In this document: piece by piece, positions 1 to 13,390 of the stretch
How positions within the stretch are numbered: position 1 is the first letter of the stretch
Layout of the letters: every line of letters starts with the position of its first letter
From: Ilumatobacteraceae bacterium
GTDB lineage: Bacteria; Actinomycetota; Acidimicrobiia; Acidimicrobiales; Ilumatobacteraceae
Assembly (NCBI GenBank): GCA_023263695.1
Contig: JALQUZ010000012.1
Coordinates: 242-34,117, forward strand
Direction of reading: 5' to 3'
Length of the DNA: 33,876 nt
Notes under the pieces: generated by a model
Seen by the model: only the letters and a program-made list of their open reading frames with translations
What the model was told of the DNA's origin: nothing
Database searches by the model: none
Program-made: the position numbers and the translations under genes

Positions 1-345
1 TGGTTTTGTAAACCCAGTCACGCTGAACTGATATTTGAATCGATGTTTCAGCGAGACACCGATGGAATTGCTACTTCGCTTCGGGAACAAACAGATGCTG
101 TCAACGTTGATGATTGCTTTACCAATCCACTTGCACCACTCTCACTCTCGGTAAACGGTGTTGATCTTGTTCTCTCCAGCAATTGTTCACATTGGGTGGT
201 CTATGACCTCCCAACACACTCCACATGCATCGAGCCACAATCAGGTGCACCGAATGAAATCAACGATGCGCCGGTCATCCTTGCCCCCGGCGAGTCACTG
301 ACGAAGTGGTTTGACATCGCTTGGACTGGCAGACTTATTCATTAG
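1..345 (+). CDS. Aldose 1-epimerase (galactose mutarotase)-like protein, 5' end missing
   Basis: The reading frame is open from base 1 to a TAG at 343-345, so this is the C-terminal 114 residues of a gene that starts outside the window. The ending CIEPQSGAPNEIN, followed by LAPGESLTKWFDIAW, resembles the C-terminal end of aldose 1-epimerases, where the Glu of the C-I/V-EP segment is the catalytic base. The family converts beta- to alpha-galactose, the anomer galactokinase needs. Position directly upstream of an alpha-galactosidase, galT and galK fits that role. It could instead be a related glucose-6-phosphate epimerase-like protein. The gene ends at the start of the next one (TAGTG), consistent with one operon. 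Confidence 0.75.
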   Translation, partial: WFCKPSHAELIFESMFQRDTDGIATSLREQTDAVNVDDCFTNPLAPLSLSVNGVDLVLSSNCSHWVVYDLPTHSTCIEPQSGAPNEINDAPVILAPGESLTKWFDIAWTGRLIH

Positions 346-2447
346 TGGCAACTAACGATCAGCTCCTTCATTTGCATCATGACGACCTCAGTGTTGTCAT
401 CAGTACGCAGGGCAATGTTCCCGCCATTGTGTACTGGGGCAATGCATTAGGAGCAAGCTCTCTGCAGTCGAACATGTTTACCCGAGCTGTTCTTGGTGGC
501 GGCATAGACCTTGATCCACCACTTGGCATTATTCCTCAACACCACGACGGGTGGCTCGGCACATCGGGAATCGAAGGCTGCTTCCAAGATGGATCGGGAT
601 CATTTCCTCATTTCATCATTTCATCAAGCACCCACACCACTACGTCAGCCACATTCATTCTTTGCGATGATCATCTTGATCTAGAACTAGAACTCAACCT
701 CAAAATTCATCCAAGTGGCGTACTCGCTCTTGACGGATCGTTCACCAACCGCGGATCACTGCCGTATTTGCTGCATGGCCTGCGCTTTGCTCTTCCAGTC
801 CCATCACGTGCAGAGGAACTTCTCACCCTTGGCGGACGCTGGGGAATGGAGTTCGGTGAACAGCGCATCCCCTGGATGCAATCAACGATTTCAGTTTCCA
901 ACAGCAGAGGGCGAACTTCTCACGAAAAGTGGCCTGTCGTTTTTGCAGGCACCGCTCAATTCGGTGAACAACATGGCGAAGTATGGGGGTGTCACGTTGG
1001 ATGGAGCGGCAATTTTGACATCACGCTTGATGGCGTTACCGAACACCGCAAGCACATGTTGGTTGGAGAAAAAGTTGGTGCTGGAGAGCTTGTCATTCAC
1101 TCGAAAGAAACTTACTCAGCACCAACTGTTTACGCGGTGCATTCGCCCAATGGACTAAGCACTGCATCGCAGCACTTTCATCAATTTGTTCGCTCTCGTT
1201 TACGACACGAGGACACTTGGAGACCAGTCACGCTCAATACATGGGAAGCCGTGTACTTTGAGCACAACTTCGAAACGTTGACAAAACTTGCAGACGTTGC
1301 AGCACATGTTGGCGTTGAACGTTTCGTGCTTGATGATGGCTGGTTTTCGGGAAGAAGGAATGACACAGCTGGCCTCGGAGACTGGACCGTTGATTCTTCT
1401 GTCTGGCCAGATGGACTCCATCCACTCATCAATCATGTCAAGTCGTTGGGAATGGAGTTCGGAATTTGGTGTGAACCAGAAATGGTTAACCCAGACAGCG
1501 ATTTATTTCGTAAGCATCCAGACTGGGTGCTTCACCATGGCGTCAATCCTCCTATAACGGGAAGAAACCAATTCGTGCTTGACCTATCGCGATCTGAAGT
1601 ACGTGAATTTCTATTCACCTCCATATCGCAATTACTAGATACGCACGACATCTCGTATGTGAAATGGGATCACAATCGAGATCTCGTAGCCTCGCCCGCA
1701 CACGAGCAAACTCGTGGAATATATGAATTGCTCGGTCGACTAAAACAAACACATCCACAAGTGCAATTTGAATCGTGTGCATCCGGCGGTGGACGTATTG
1801 ACTTTGGAATTTTGCCCTTTGTCGATCGTTTCTGGACAAGCGACTCCATTGACCCTCTTGATCGAATTCTCATTCAGCGCGGTGCTCAGCGACTCATGCC
1901 ACCCGAAGTGCTCGGCTCTCACATCGGGTCACCAACCAGCCACATCACTCGACGAAATCACTCACTTGCATTTCGAGCAACGACCGCATTCTTTGGTTGG
2001 CTAGGCGTTGAATGGAACCTGCTTAATGCATCACCTCACGATCAAGCTCGACTTGCTTCTGTTGTCGCTCAATACAAAGAGTTGCGCCCACTTCTGCACA
2101 CTGGGAAAACTTTCCGTGAGGACCATTCAGACTCAAACATCCTGGTACATGGTGTTTCTACTCACGATCAATCGCGGTCACTTGTCTCTGTCACCCGACT
2201 AGCCAATGGCCCAAGTAGCCATATTGATCCAGTTCAGATTCACCACCTGGAAGAGGATGCATCCTTCACTATCAACCCACTGCATCTTGGAACACCTACC
2301 TATGCACCACACCGAAAACTTCCGCAGTGGATTGAAGACGATTCAATCACCATGACAGGACGGCAGTTGAAAGAAATCGGCGTCACTTGTCCGCCATTAT
2401 TGCCAGCCTCAAGTTTTCTTTTCCAGATTCATAAGGTGAAGAAGTGA
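321..2447 (+). CDS. Alpha-galactosidase, glycoside hydrolase family 36
   Basis: Predicted to remove terminal alpha-galactose from melibiose- or raffinose-type sugars. The 708-residue length is normal for bacterial GH36. An N-terminal beta-sandwich (about residues 1-300) precedes a TIM barrel carrying LDDGWF near 337, KWDHNRD with the expected nucleophile Asp450, and FWTSDSIDPLDR with the expected acid/base Asp508; CASGGGR lies between them. No signal peptide is visible, so the enzyme is probably cytoplasmic and acts on imported oligosaccharides. The start is uncertain: TTG at 321 overlaps the previous gene by 25 bases, while an in-frame GTG at 345 overlaps its stop by one base; neither has a clear ribosome-binding site. 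The stop overlaps the galT start by four bases (GTGA). Confidence 0.93.
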   Translation: MDWQTYSLVATNDQLLHLHHDDLSVVISTQGNVPAIVYWGNALGASSLQSNMFTRAVLGGGIDLDPPLGIIPQHHDGWLGTSGIEGCFQDGSGSFPHFIISSSTHTTTSATFILCDDHLDLELELNLKIHPSGVLALDGSFTNRGSLPYLLHGLRFALPVPSRAEELLTLGGRWGMEFGEQRIPWMQSTISVSNSRGRTSHEKWPVVFAGTAQFGEQHGEVWGCHVGWSGNFDITLDGVTEHRKHMLVGEKVGAGELVIHSKETYSAPTVYAVHSPNGLSTASQHFHQFVRSRLRHEDTWRPVTLNTWEAVYFEHNFETLTKLADVAAHVGVERFVLDDGWFSGRRNDTAGLGDWTVDSSVWPDGLHPLINHVKSLGMEFGIWCEPEMVNPDSDLFRKHPDWVLHHGVNPPITGRNQFVLDLSRSEVREFLFTSISQLLDTHDISYVKWDHNRDLVASPAHEQTRGIYELLGRLKQTHPQVQFESCASGGGRIDFGILPFVDRFWTSDSIDPLDRILIQRGAQRLMPPEVLGSHIGSPTSHITRRNHSLAFRATTAFFGWLGVEWNLLNASPHDQARLASVVAQYKELRPLLHTGKTFREDHSDSNILVHGVSTHDQSRSLVSVTRLANGPSSHIDPVQIHHLEEDASFTINPLHLGTPTYAPHRKLPQWIEDDSITMTGRQLKEIGVTCPPLLPASSFLFQIHKVKK

Positions 2448-3291
2448 GCGACAACGATCGTCTTGATCCGCATACTGGTGCGCGCGTGCATATTGTCGCC
2501 GCGCGACAGAACCGCCCGAATTTGCCGTCCTCAGAATGCCCATTTTGCGTTGGCGGTCTTGAATCACCAGAACCATACGACGTGAAGTCGTTTCCCAATC
2601 GTTGGCCAGCGTTGGCATCCGGTGTGTGTGAAGTGGTGTTGTACACATCGCAGCATGACGCAACTATTGCTTCGCTCGGAAGTGAAGGAATTCGAAAAGT
2701 CATCAATCTTTGGGCAGAGCGAACCACGCAATTGCAACAGCAAAGCGATATTGACTATGTCTTGATTTTTGAAAATCGTGGCGCCGAAGTAGGGGCGACT
2801 ATCAGTCACCCACACGGACAAATTTACGCATTTGATCATGTCCCGCGTCGCCAGCACACAATGCTGCAATCGCATTGGAAACCAGATCAGCAACCCACAG
2901 ATCGTTTGATATTCAACAGTTCGCACTTCACTGTTTACGCACAGTATGCAGCGATCCATCCGGTTTCACTTGTTATTGCGCCGCAACATCAAATCGCACT
3001 GCTGAGTCAACTAAACGATGATTTACGCGACGACCTTGCATCTGTTCTTCACAAAACTTTCGTAGCTTTGGACCAGCTCTTCGATGCCCCACTTCCCTAC
3101 ATGATGTGGGTTACTCAAGCTTCAGCAAAAACTCAATACGAAAATGTTTGGTTAAACATTGAAATAGTTTCGCCATGGAGAGCAAAAGGTGTGCAGCGGT
3201 ATATTGCAGCCGCCGAAATCTCGACCGAGGAATACTTCAATCCGGTAGATCCAGCAGACATTGCACAGCGCCTTCGTAATTTGGTGGTGTA

Positions 3292-3292
<1 letters not shown>
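2444..3292 (+). CDS. galT: Galactose-1-phosphate uridylyltransferase
   Basis: Transfers UMP from UDP-glucose to galactose 1-phosphate in the Leloir pathway. The N-terminus carries a zinc pair, Cys32 and Cys35 in CPFC. The active-site signature HPHGQ lies at residues 122-126, where His124 is the expected uridylylated nucleophile and His122 a probable metal ligand. FENRGAEVGATIS just before it is also typical. At 282 residues it is shorter than the roughly 350 residues of the E. coli enzyme, but both ends look intact, so I read it as a compact form, not a fragment. The GTG start overlaps the alpha-galactosidase stop (GTGA) and the stop overlaps the galK start by one base, indicating translational coupling. 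Confidence 0.95.
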
Positions 3293-7822
<4,530 letters not shown>

Positions 7823-7829
7823 GAAAGCA

Positions 7830-7835
7830 CCTCCT
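7830..7835 (-). promoter_or_regulatory. Strong Shine-Dalgarno for the hemolysin III-like gene
   Basis: AGGAGG on the minus strand, seven bases before the GTG at 7822. It decides that start over the in-frame ATG at 7813. It stands out because most starts in this window lack such a site. Confidence 0.85.
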
Positions 7836-7841
7836 ATGCAC

Positions 7842-7847
7842 AGCGTA
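7842..7847 (-). promoter_or_regulatory. Putative -10 element for the hemolysin III-like/lacZ pair
   Basis: TACGCT fits TANNNT and would place the transcript start near 7835, giving a leader of about 13 nt containing the AGGAGG. It overlaps the opposing -10 element of the M14 gene by two bases. No convincing -35 was seen. Confidence 0.5.
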
Positions 7848-7851
7848 ACCT
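7846..7851 (+). promoter_or_regulatory. Putative -10 element of a leaderless M14 peptidase transcript
   Basis: TAACCT lies exactly six bases before ATG 7858, placing the expected transcript start on the start codon itself. This is the main reason to prefer ATG 7858 over the upstream GTG at 7852. Confidence 0.6.
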
Positions 7852-7857
7852 GTGTCT

Positions 7858-9528
7858 ATGACCTACAACTTTGATCGCTTTCTTCGATATGACGAAATGG
7901 TTTCGTGGCTTCACGACTTAGCTTCACGATTTCCTCAGTTAGTGACATTAGAGACATACGGAAAGTCGCATAAGGGTCGAGATCTGTGGATTGCAACGGT
8001 CACCGATTCCACAACTGGATCGCACGACACAAAACCTGCACATTGGATAGACGCCAACATCCACGCCACAGAAGTAACGGGTGGAGTTGCAGCGTTATAC
8101 ATTTTGGAATATCTCACCAGTCAATTCGGTCGAGACCACCACACAACAGAAGCGCTTCGCACGCGCACGTTTTACATTGTTCCGCGCGTCAATCCTGATG
8201 GCGTTGAAGATGCGCTTCTTGATAGCCCGCGCTATCACCGTTCAAGTGTTCGTTCATGGCCATGGCGCGATGGACACCGCTGGCCAGGACTCAGCGTTGA
8301 AGATATTGATGGCGACGGAGCTGTGCGCACCATGCGTATTGCAGACCCTGACGGTGCGTGGGTGGAGCACGCCGATGATGCTCGCGTAATGGTCCCAGTT
8401 GGTCCATTTGGCGTGGCACCTGGAACTCAGCGCTATCGATTGCTCGATGAAGGTGTGCTCGAAAACTTCGATGGTTTCACTATTCCAATGCCGCGCGATC
8501 CAGCTGGGCTTGACCTCAATAGAAACTTCCCGGCAGGTTGGGGCACCACAGTGCTTGGTTCGGGAGACCACCCGATGTCTGAGCCAGAAATTGATTCGCT
8601 CGTTCGTGCTGCTCGATCACGTACGAATGTTTGCGGTTACAACGCATTCCATACCGCTGGTGGATTTATGTTGCGACCAAGTAGCACACGTCCTGATTCA
8701 ACACTTCCACCTTTTGATATTTGGGTGTACAACGAACTGGGCAAGGTTGGCATACAACACACGGGCTACCCCGTTCATTCGGTGTACGAAGACCTTACAT
8801 GGGATAAGAGCGACACCATGAGTGGTGCTGGTGACGACTGGGCATACGAGCACTTAGGTGTGTTCAGTTGGACCACAGAATTTTGGGACATCATTTTTCA
8901 AGCAACAGGCAAACATTCACCAACTGATGTTTGGTATGTCGGACCTACTCCAGAGCAAGAACTTGCAGTCTGCAAATGGACTGACACCCATGCACCTGGT
9001 TCATATTCGCCGTGGAAAAAGTTCAATCACCCACAATTAGGCGAAATTGAAATTGGTGGCTGTGACCAAATCAAAATCTGGTCGAATGCTCCTGCTTCAA
9101 AATTGCGCGACGAAGTCGCACCGCACGTACATTTCGCAATTTACCAAGCGCTGGCTTCACCTCGACTTGAAATCAAACGAGCCAATGCAGAAGCACTTGG
9201 CAACGGTGTGTACAAAGTTGAAATTGGCATTGCGAACACTGGCTGGCTAGGCACAGAAATCAGCGAATGGGCACACAAGAACAAGATTGTGCTCCCACTC
9301 ACTGCAGAAATTTCAGGTGCAACACTTGTTGAAGGTGCTCCACGAGTGAAGCTTGGTCAACTAGATGGGCGTGTCAAGTTTCGAGTGAGCGGAGATGCAA
9401 AATCAGACGGAACACCCGATCGCGTATTGCACAGCTGGTTAATTCGTGGAGAAAAAGGCCAGCGAGTGAACCTCACTGCCACACATCAACGCGCTGGCGT
9501 TGCATCTGCGGTAGTTGAACTTCCATAA
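7858..9528 (+). CDS. M14-family zinc carboxypeptidase-like protein
   Basis: A metallopeptidase-like protein of 556 residues. The zinc site is HATE (His69, Glu72) plus His265 in FHTAGG; Glu341 in TEFWD matches the catalytic Glu, and LDLNRNFPAGW is the family substrate-pocket motif. A large insertion around residues 130-200 (VEDIDGDGAVRTMRIADPDG) separates the first zinc motif from LDLNRNF, and about 150 residues after the catalytic Glu may form a beta-rich C-terminal domain. There is no signal peptide, so it is probably cytoplasmic; the substrate cannot be named. ATG 7858 is preferred because of the -10 element six bases upstream. Its 3' end overlaps the convergent PQ-loop gene by 43 bases. 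Confidence 0.9.
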   Translation: MTYNFDRFLRYDEMVSWLHDLASRFPQLVTLETYGKSHKGRDLWIATVTDSTTGSHDTKPAHWIDANIHATEVTGGVAALYILEYLTSQFGRDHHTTEALRTRTFYIVPRVNPDGVEDALLDSPRYHRSSVRSWPWRDGHRWPGLSVEDIDGDGAVRTMRIADPDGAWVEHADDARVMVPVGPFGVAPGTQRYRLLDEGVLENFDGFTIPMPRDPAGLDLNRNFPAGWGTTVLGSGDHPMSEPEIDSLVRAARSRTNVCGYNAFHTAGGFMLRPSSTRPDSTLPPFDIWVYNELGKVGIQHTGYPVHSVYEDLTWDKSDTMSGAGDDWAYEHLGVFSWTTEFWDIIFQATGKHSPTDVWYVGPTPEQELAVCKWTDTHAPGSYSPWKKFNHPQLGEIEIGGCDQIKIWSNAPASKLRDEVAPHVHFAIYQALASPRLEIKRANAEALGNGVYKVEIGIANTGWLGTEISEWAHKNKIVLPLTAEISGATLVEGAPRVKLGQLDGRVKFRVSGDAKSDGTPDRVLHSWLIRGEKGQRVNLTATHQRAGVASAVVELP

Positions 9529-10103
9529 CGCTTGTGCGACTGAATCGCACGAATGGAAATAAACAGTGCGCTGGGCACAATCACAACATTAGGTAGCGCT
9601 ACATAGGGATCACTAATCATCACTCCATAAATTCCCCAAGACGCCGACATTGTGACCACCATGATGAACGTGACCACCGAGACTCCAACGAGATGACTTG
9701 TTTTTGCAGCGCGAACTACCTGTGGGACAATTCCAGTTGCACCAACCACTACAGCGATTGATCCAAGAACATCTCGTGAAATTGCAAGTGCGATAAGCGC
9801 ACCGAACACCACAGAGATCTCAACAGTCAGTGCGCGTGCTAGTGATACTGCTTTAAGTCGTACCTGCATCAACACCACAGTCCCAAACCCACAGATCGTC
9901 ATGATGTTGGCCAGTACGACTAGGTGTGTTGAAGAAGCAACTCCATACACCACCCACAAAATCGACCCACTGACATTTTGTAGTTGCGAGGGCACAGAAA
10001 TGCCTTCAACGGTATTTTTCCTTACCACACGGTAAGCCTGCGGAATCGTGAAGCTAAAGGAAAGTGAGATACACCACAGGCTGAAAATGGTGCGAAAATC
10101 CAC
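9486..10103 (-). CDS. Two-repeat PQ-loop (SWEET-like) membrane protein
   Basis: A 205-residue protein with seven likely membrane helices arranged 3+1+3. Each three-helix half carries a proline-glutamine motif: IPQAYRVVRKNTVEGIS near residues 21-37 and VPQVVRAAKTSHLVGVS near 125-141. Bacterial SemiSWEETs usually have one such half and work as dimers, so this looks like an internally duplicated, SWEET-shaped transporter. Sugar transport is inferred from the fold only; PQ-loop relatives can carry other solutes. GTG 10103 is supported by TAGGGT six bases upstream, fitting a leaderless message. The short tail after the last helix is polar (KRYGSSTTADATPAR). It converges with and overlaps the M14 gene. 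Confidence 0.85.
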   Translation of the reverse strand: MDFRTIFSLWCISLSFSFTIPQAYRVVRKNTVEGISVPSQLQNVSGSILWVVYGVASSTHLVVLANIMTICGFGTVVLMQVRLKAVSLARALTVEISVVFGALIALAISRDVLGSIAVVVGATGIVPQVVRAAKTSHLVGVSVVTFIMVVTMSASWGIYGVMISDPYVALPNVVIVPSALFISIRAIQSHKRYGSSTTADATPAR

Positions 10104-10109
10104 TTCGCA

Positions 10110-10115
10110 ACCCTA
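10110..10115 (-). promoter_or_regulatory. Putative -10 element of a leaderless PQ-loop gene transcript
   Basis: TAGGGT on the minus strand with a six-base gap (TGCGAA) to GTG 10103. The geometry predicts a transcript beginning at the start codon. Confidence 0.6.
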
Positions 10116-10126
10116 GGCGGTCTCGT

Positions 10127-10132
10127 TAGCGT
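10127..10132 (+). promoter_or_regulatory. Weak -10 candidate for the coiled-coil protein gene
   Basis: TAGCGT fits TANNNT but sits only one base before ATG 10134. If used, transcription would begin near 10139-10140 and translation would have to start at ATG 10143. Low confidence. Confidence 0.3.
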
Positions 10133-10133
10133 T

Positions 10134-11672
10134 ATGGAGACCATGTTCACCACGTACGCGATGACGCTGCCCACAAAGAAATGGACAGAAGAAACTCGTG
10201 AGCGAGCCATTGGGGTTATTTCGCAGTGGCATCAGCAGTGGTTCCCTGCGGATCGCCTTCCTGTCAATATTCGAGTTCGAATTCGACACAGCCAAGACGA
10301 TGAAGTATTCAGGCTGGAAGTCCAAAACACCCATCCACAAACGGGCAGCACTCATCTGATTATCGCGACCCTCACTCCGTACAAGGGTCAGCTTGTTTTT
10401 GATTTACGTGTGAAATTCGCACCTGGCAAGGACTCGATCATTCCCCATCGCCGCGCGGAATTGCCGCCAAAACCTGTGCGAGCACTCGTTGCCGAAATGG
10501 CCAAACTGCTCGAGGTCTACGACGCAGAGCGGCGCATCAGCCCAACCATTCGCCAAGTTGCGTCTTCACTTGACGGCGAAGCGCTCGCTGCTGACTTCAT
10601 CAATGCACTCGCACGTCGTTTACCGATTCTTGTTGAGACAACTATTGATAAATCGGTGCAGTCATCACACACTGGTCCACTGCTTGAAGACCTCGTTGGC
10701 ATTGCTCACATTGCTCACATCACTTCAACCGAAGCGGTCAATTCGTTCAATGCTTATTGCAATAGCAAGGTGCTCGACAAAAACTACGTCACTATTTTGT
10801 GGCCACACCCTGCTCAACCAATAACGTTTCATACCGTCACGCCGAATCGTGAACAGATTGAAAACCCAATTCTTGAAGCCGCGGCCTTGCAGCCAGAGAT
10901 TCCAACTCAAGCGCCACCGCGGTTCGCAACAAGTCGTCCCGTTCAATCTGCTGCGCCTAAACCAGCCGCTGTTGAAACTCAGAACACAACAGATTTATCA
11001 CCGGTGGTTGAACAACTTAAACGCACGATAGACGAGCATCAACTACATATTGAACAACTTGACGATGCGTTAGAAGAAGTCGAAGCAGAACGTGATGAAT
11101 TTGCAGAATTACTCGAAGAGAAAGAAGTTGAAGCGGAGGAATTGTCAACTGAAGTTACGCTCCTCCGCGGGCGATTAGCCGAGCTCACGAGTCTGACGGT
11201 TGACCTTGACGCCGAACTTGCCCGAGCGCGTCCAGATCGTGTGCTTCGCACGGTGCTCGATGCTGTAAATCGTGCACGAACCGAGTGCAAACACCTTGAA
11301 TTTCTGCCAACAGCATTTACCACTGCTAATGAACTTCAAGGCCCTAACCCTCGCCAAGTGCTCCAGGATTTAAAGGCACTCGATAGTGCAGTTGCGAACT
11401 GGCGAAGAGATGTATTCCCAATTGCAGGACTGCAGTCGTATTTACGTGATAGCGCAGGGCTCGATTTTGCCCCGCGCATTTCTGAAGACACACACCATCG
11501 ACATGGCGAGTGGTATTCGGCAATGCATAAGAATCAACAAATTCACATTGGCGCCCATCTGCGCAGAGGAAAAAATCGCACGCTGATTCGCATCTATATG
11601 CATGTCAACACCACTGAAAAGACGATTGTTATCGCCAAAATTGTGCGACATGGACCAGACAGCACCAGTTAG
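10134..11672 (+). CDS. Unrecognised protein with central coiled coil and conserved-looking ends
   Basis: I do not recognise a named family. The 512 residues divide into an N-terminal alpha/beta region (about 10-235), including a hydrophobic stretch LLEDLVGIAHIAHI near 188-200; a Pro/Ala-rich linker (about 240-280); a strongly acidic coiled coil (about 285-365) with long runs of Glu and Asp; a helical segment; and a compact beta-like C-terminal domain (about 440-512, HGEWYSAMHKNQQIHIGAHL then TLIRIYMHVNTTEKTIVIAK). From memory this layout resembles uncharacterised actinobacterial proteins, but I cannot confirm that. No signal peptide or membrane segment is visible. Start may be ATG 10134 or ATG 10143. 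It stands alone between divergent and downstream monocistronic genes. Confidence 0.82.
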   Translation: METMFTTYAMTLPTKKWTEETRERAIGVISQWHQQWFPADRLPVNIRVRIRHSQDDEVFRLEVQNTHPQTGSTHLIIATLTPYKGQLVFDLRVKFAPGKDSIIPHRRAELPPKPVRALVAEMAKLLEVYDAERRISPTIRQVASSLDGEALAADFINALARRLPILVETTIDKSVQSSHTGPLLEDLVGIAHIAHITSTEAVNSFNAYCNSKVLDKNYVTILWPHPAQPITFHTVTPNREQIENPILEAAALQPEIPTQAPPRFATSRPVQSAAPKPAAVETQNTTDLSPVVEQLKRTIDEHQLHIEQLDDALEEVEAERDEFAELLEEKEVEAEELSTEVTLLRGRLAELTSLTVDLDAELARARPDRVLRTVLDAVNRARTECKHLEFLPTAFTTANELQGPNPRQVLQDLKALDSAVANWRRDVFPIAGLQSYLRDSAGLDFAPRISEDTHHRHGEWYSAMHKNQQIHIGAHLRRGKNRTLIRIYMHVNTTEKTIVIAKIVRHGPDSTS

Positions 11673-11701
11673 TCACCGCGCATAACACGCCGATAAAGGC
11701 G

Positions 11702-11707
11702 TATCGT
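11702..11707 (+). promoter_or_regulatory. Putative -10 element of a leaderless DUF885 transcript
   Basis: TATCGT followed by six bases (ATTGCC) and ATG 11714. No ribosome-binding site is present, matching a leaderless start. Confidence 0.6.
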
Positions 11708-11713
11708 ATTGCC

Positions 11714-13384
11714 ATGACCTCGCCTGTGTATTCACTCTCCGACGACTACATCAATAAGGTTGCTGAACTTGATCCAGCAGCAGCCACATATATGGGCATT
11801 GCTGGTCACGATCACGAGATGACTGACTTCAGTCCAGCTGGCCACGATGCACGTGCAAATAACGACCGCCAAACTCTTGCACAATTAAATGCACTTGATT
11901 CCAGTGCAAGCTCTGATCGCTTGGCTGCAGGTGTATTGCGTGAATCGCTAGAAATCTCTGGTGCAGAATACGATGCCAATGAACACCTGGTTTCAATTCG
12001 AGTACTCGCAGGCGACGTTGATGCCGCTCGAGGAATTTTCGACCTCATGCCAACCGATACAGCGGAACAGTGGTCGGTAATTGCAGAACGAATGTCAAAA
12101 GTTCCGCAGGCATTTGCCGGCATGCGTGAATCGTGGAAGCTAGGTCTTGATCGGGGTGTCAAGGCTCAACGCCGGCAAGTACTCGCGTCAAGCGAACAGC
12201 TCGCAACGTGGGCAGGTCGTAAAGATTCTCCTGCATTTTTTGAGCAATTCGCAGAATCGGCCGCTGCCGTTCCGGGTGCACCTCTTGAACAACTTCGCAA
12301 AGCTGCAAAAAACGCGTCGCAGGCACTCGGCGAGACTGCAGATTTTCTCATCAACGATTACGCGCCACAAGCCGACGTACGTGATGGAGTTGGACCAGAA
12401 CGCCATGCGCTCGCCCGCCGACGATTCATGGGAATGCAAGTTGAAGCTAAGGACGCCTACGAGTGGGGTTGGGCTGAAGTGCAACGCATCGACGCAGAAA
12501 TGGAACGCGTTGCAAAAGAAATTCTCCCTGGAGCAACACTCGCGGAAGTACGACACTTTCTCGATACCGATCCTTCTCGTTCAATACAAGGTGAGGGCGC
12601 TCTTCGCGACTGGTTGCAGGAGTTGATGGACGATGCAATGTCGTTCCTCATTGATAACAACCATTTTTCGATTCCAGATTCCATTCGCACTGTAGAAGCA
12701 ATGATCTCTCCACCAGGTGGAGCTGCTGCCATGTATTACACCGGTCCAAGCGAAGACCTCAGCCGACCTGGTCGGACTTGGTATCCAACGAATGGTCGCA
12801 CCGTGTTCCCACGTTGGAGTGAACCAACCACTGCATACCACGAAGGCGTTCCAGGACATCACTTGCAAGTTGCAATTGCCACCATCAACTCAGAAAAACT
12901 CTCGCGCTTCCAACGCAACACATTCGTGTCTGGTCACGGCGAAGGTTGGGCGTTGTATGCAGAGCGCCTGATGGACGAATTCGGATTCCTCGAAAACCCT
13001 GAGTACCGATTGGGCTATCTCTATGCGCAGGCTTTCCGCGCTGCCCGCATTGTCATTGACACCGGAATTCATTGTGGTTTTGCAATTCCACCAAGCTCGT
13101 CCTGGCACCCAGGTGAGCAATGGACTCCGGAACTCATGTTCGAATTCCTCAGCGCACATTCTTCAAGTGATGATGAATTCAATCGCTCAGAAATCAACCG
13201 CTACCTCGGTTGGCCAGGACAAGCAATCTCGTACAAGCTTGGAGAACGCGTGTGGCTTGACCTACGCGATGATGCCAAAAAGAAATATGGCGCTGAGTTT
13301 GATTTGCGCAAGTGGCACGCGCATGCACTTGACCTTGGCAACCTTGGTCTCGACCTCTTGAAATCGGAAATGGCTCGCTTCTAA
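11714..13384 (+). CDS. DUF885-family metallopeptidase-like protein
   Basis: A 556-residue member of the DUF885 family. The family hallmark HEGVPGH (His376, Glu377, His381) is followed by GHGEGWALYAERL, whose Glu would be the third zinc ligand of a gluzincin-type site. It is therefore likely to cleave peptides or amides, but the substrate is not established. No signal peptide is seen, suggesting a cytoplasmic protein. The start is supported by the -10 element six bases before the ATG. The gene ends six bases before the stop of the convergent L,D-transpeptidase gene, and no terminator hairpin was found there. Confidence 0.92.
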   Translation: MTSPVYSLSDDYINKVAELDPAAATYMGIAGHDHEMTDFSPAGHDARANNDRQTLAQLNALDSSASSDRLAAGVLRESLEISGAEYDANEHLVSIRVLAGDVDAARGIFDLMPTDTAEQWSVIAERMSKVPQAFAGMRESWKLGLDRGVKAQRRQVLASSEQLATWAGRKDSPAFFEQFAESAAAVPGAPLEQLRKAAKNASQALGETADFLINDYAPQADVRDGVGPERHALARRRFMGMQVEAKDAYEWGWAEVQRIDAEMERVAKEILPGATLAEVRHFLDTDPSRSIQGEGALRDWLQELMDDAMSFLIDNNHFSIPDSIRTVEAMISPPGGAAAMYYTGPSEDLSRPGRTWYPTNGRTVFPRWSEPTTAYHEGVPGHHLQVAIATINSEKLSRFQRNTFVSGHGEGWALYAERLMDEFGFLENPEYRLGYLYAQAFRAARIVIDTGIHCGFAIPPSSSWHPGEQWTPELMFEFLSAHSSSDDEFNRSEINRYLGWPGQAISYKLGERVWLDLRDDAKKKYGAEFDLRKWHAHALDLGNLGLDLLKSEMARF

Positions 13385-13390
13385 AACGAT

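Noticed and set aside
715-1158. Open frame of 147 codons on the plus strand
   Set aside because: It lies inside the alpha-galactosidase catalytic region in another frame, has no family motif, and the overlapping gene has all its active-site residues.
2383-2959. Several minus-strand open frames of 80-130 codons
   Set aside because: They are antisense to the alpha-galactosidase end and galT, whose motifs are intact; no start signals or recognisable domains.
11812-12732. Clustered antisense frames opposite DUF885
   Set aside because: Mirror of a biased codon pattern in a real gene; low-complexity Ser/Arg/Ala content and no motifs.
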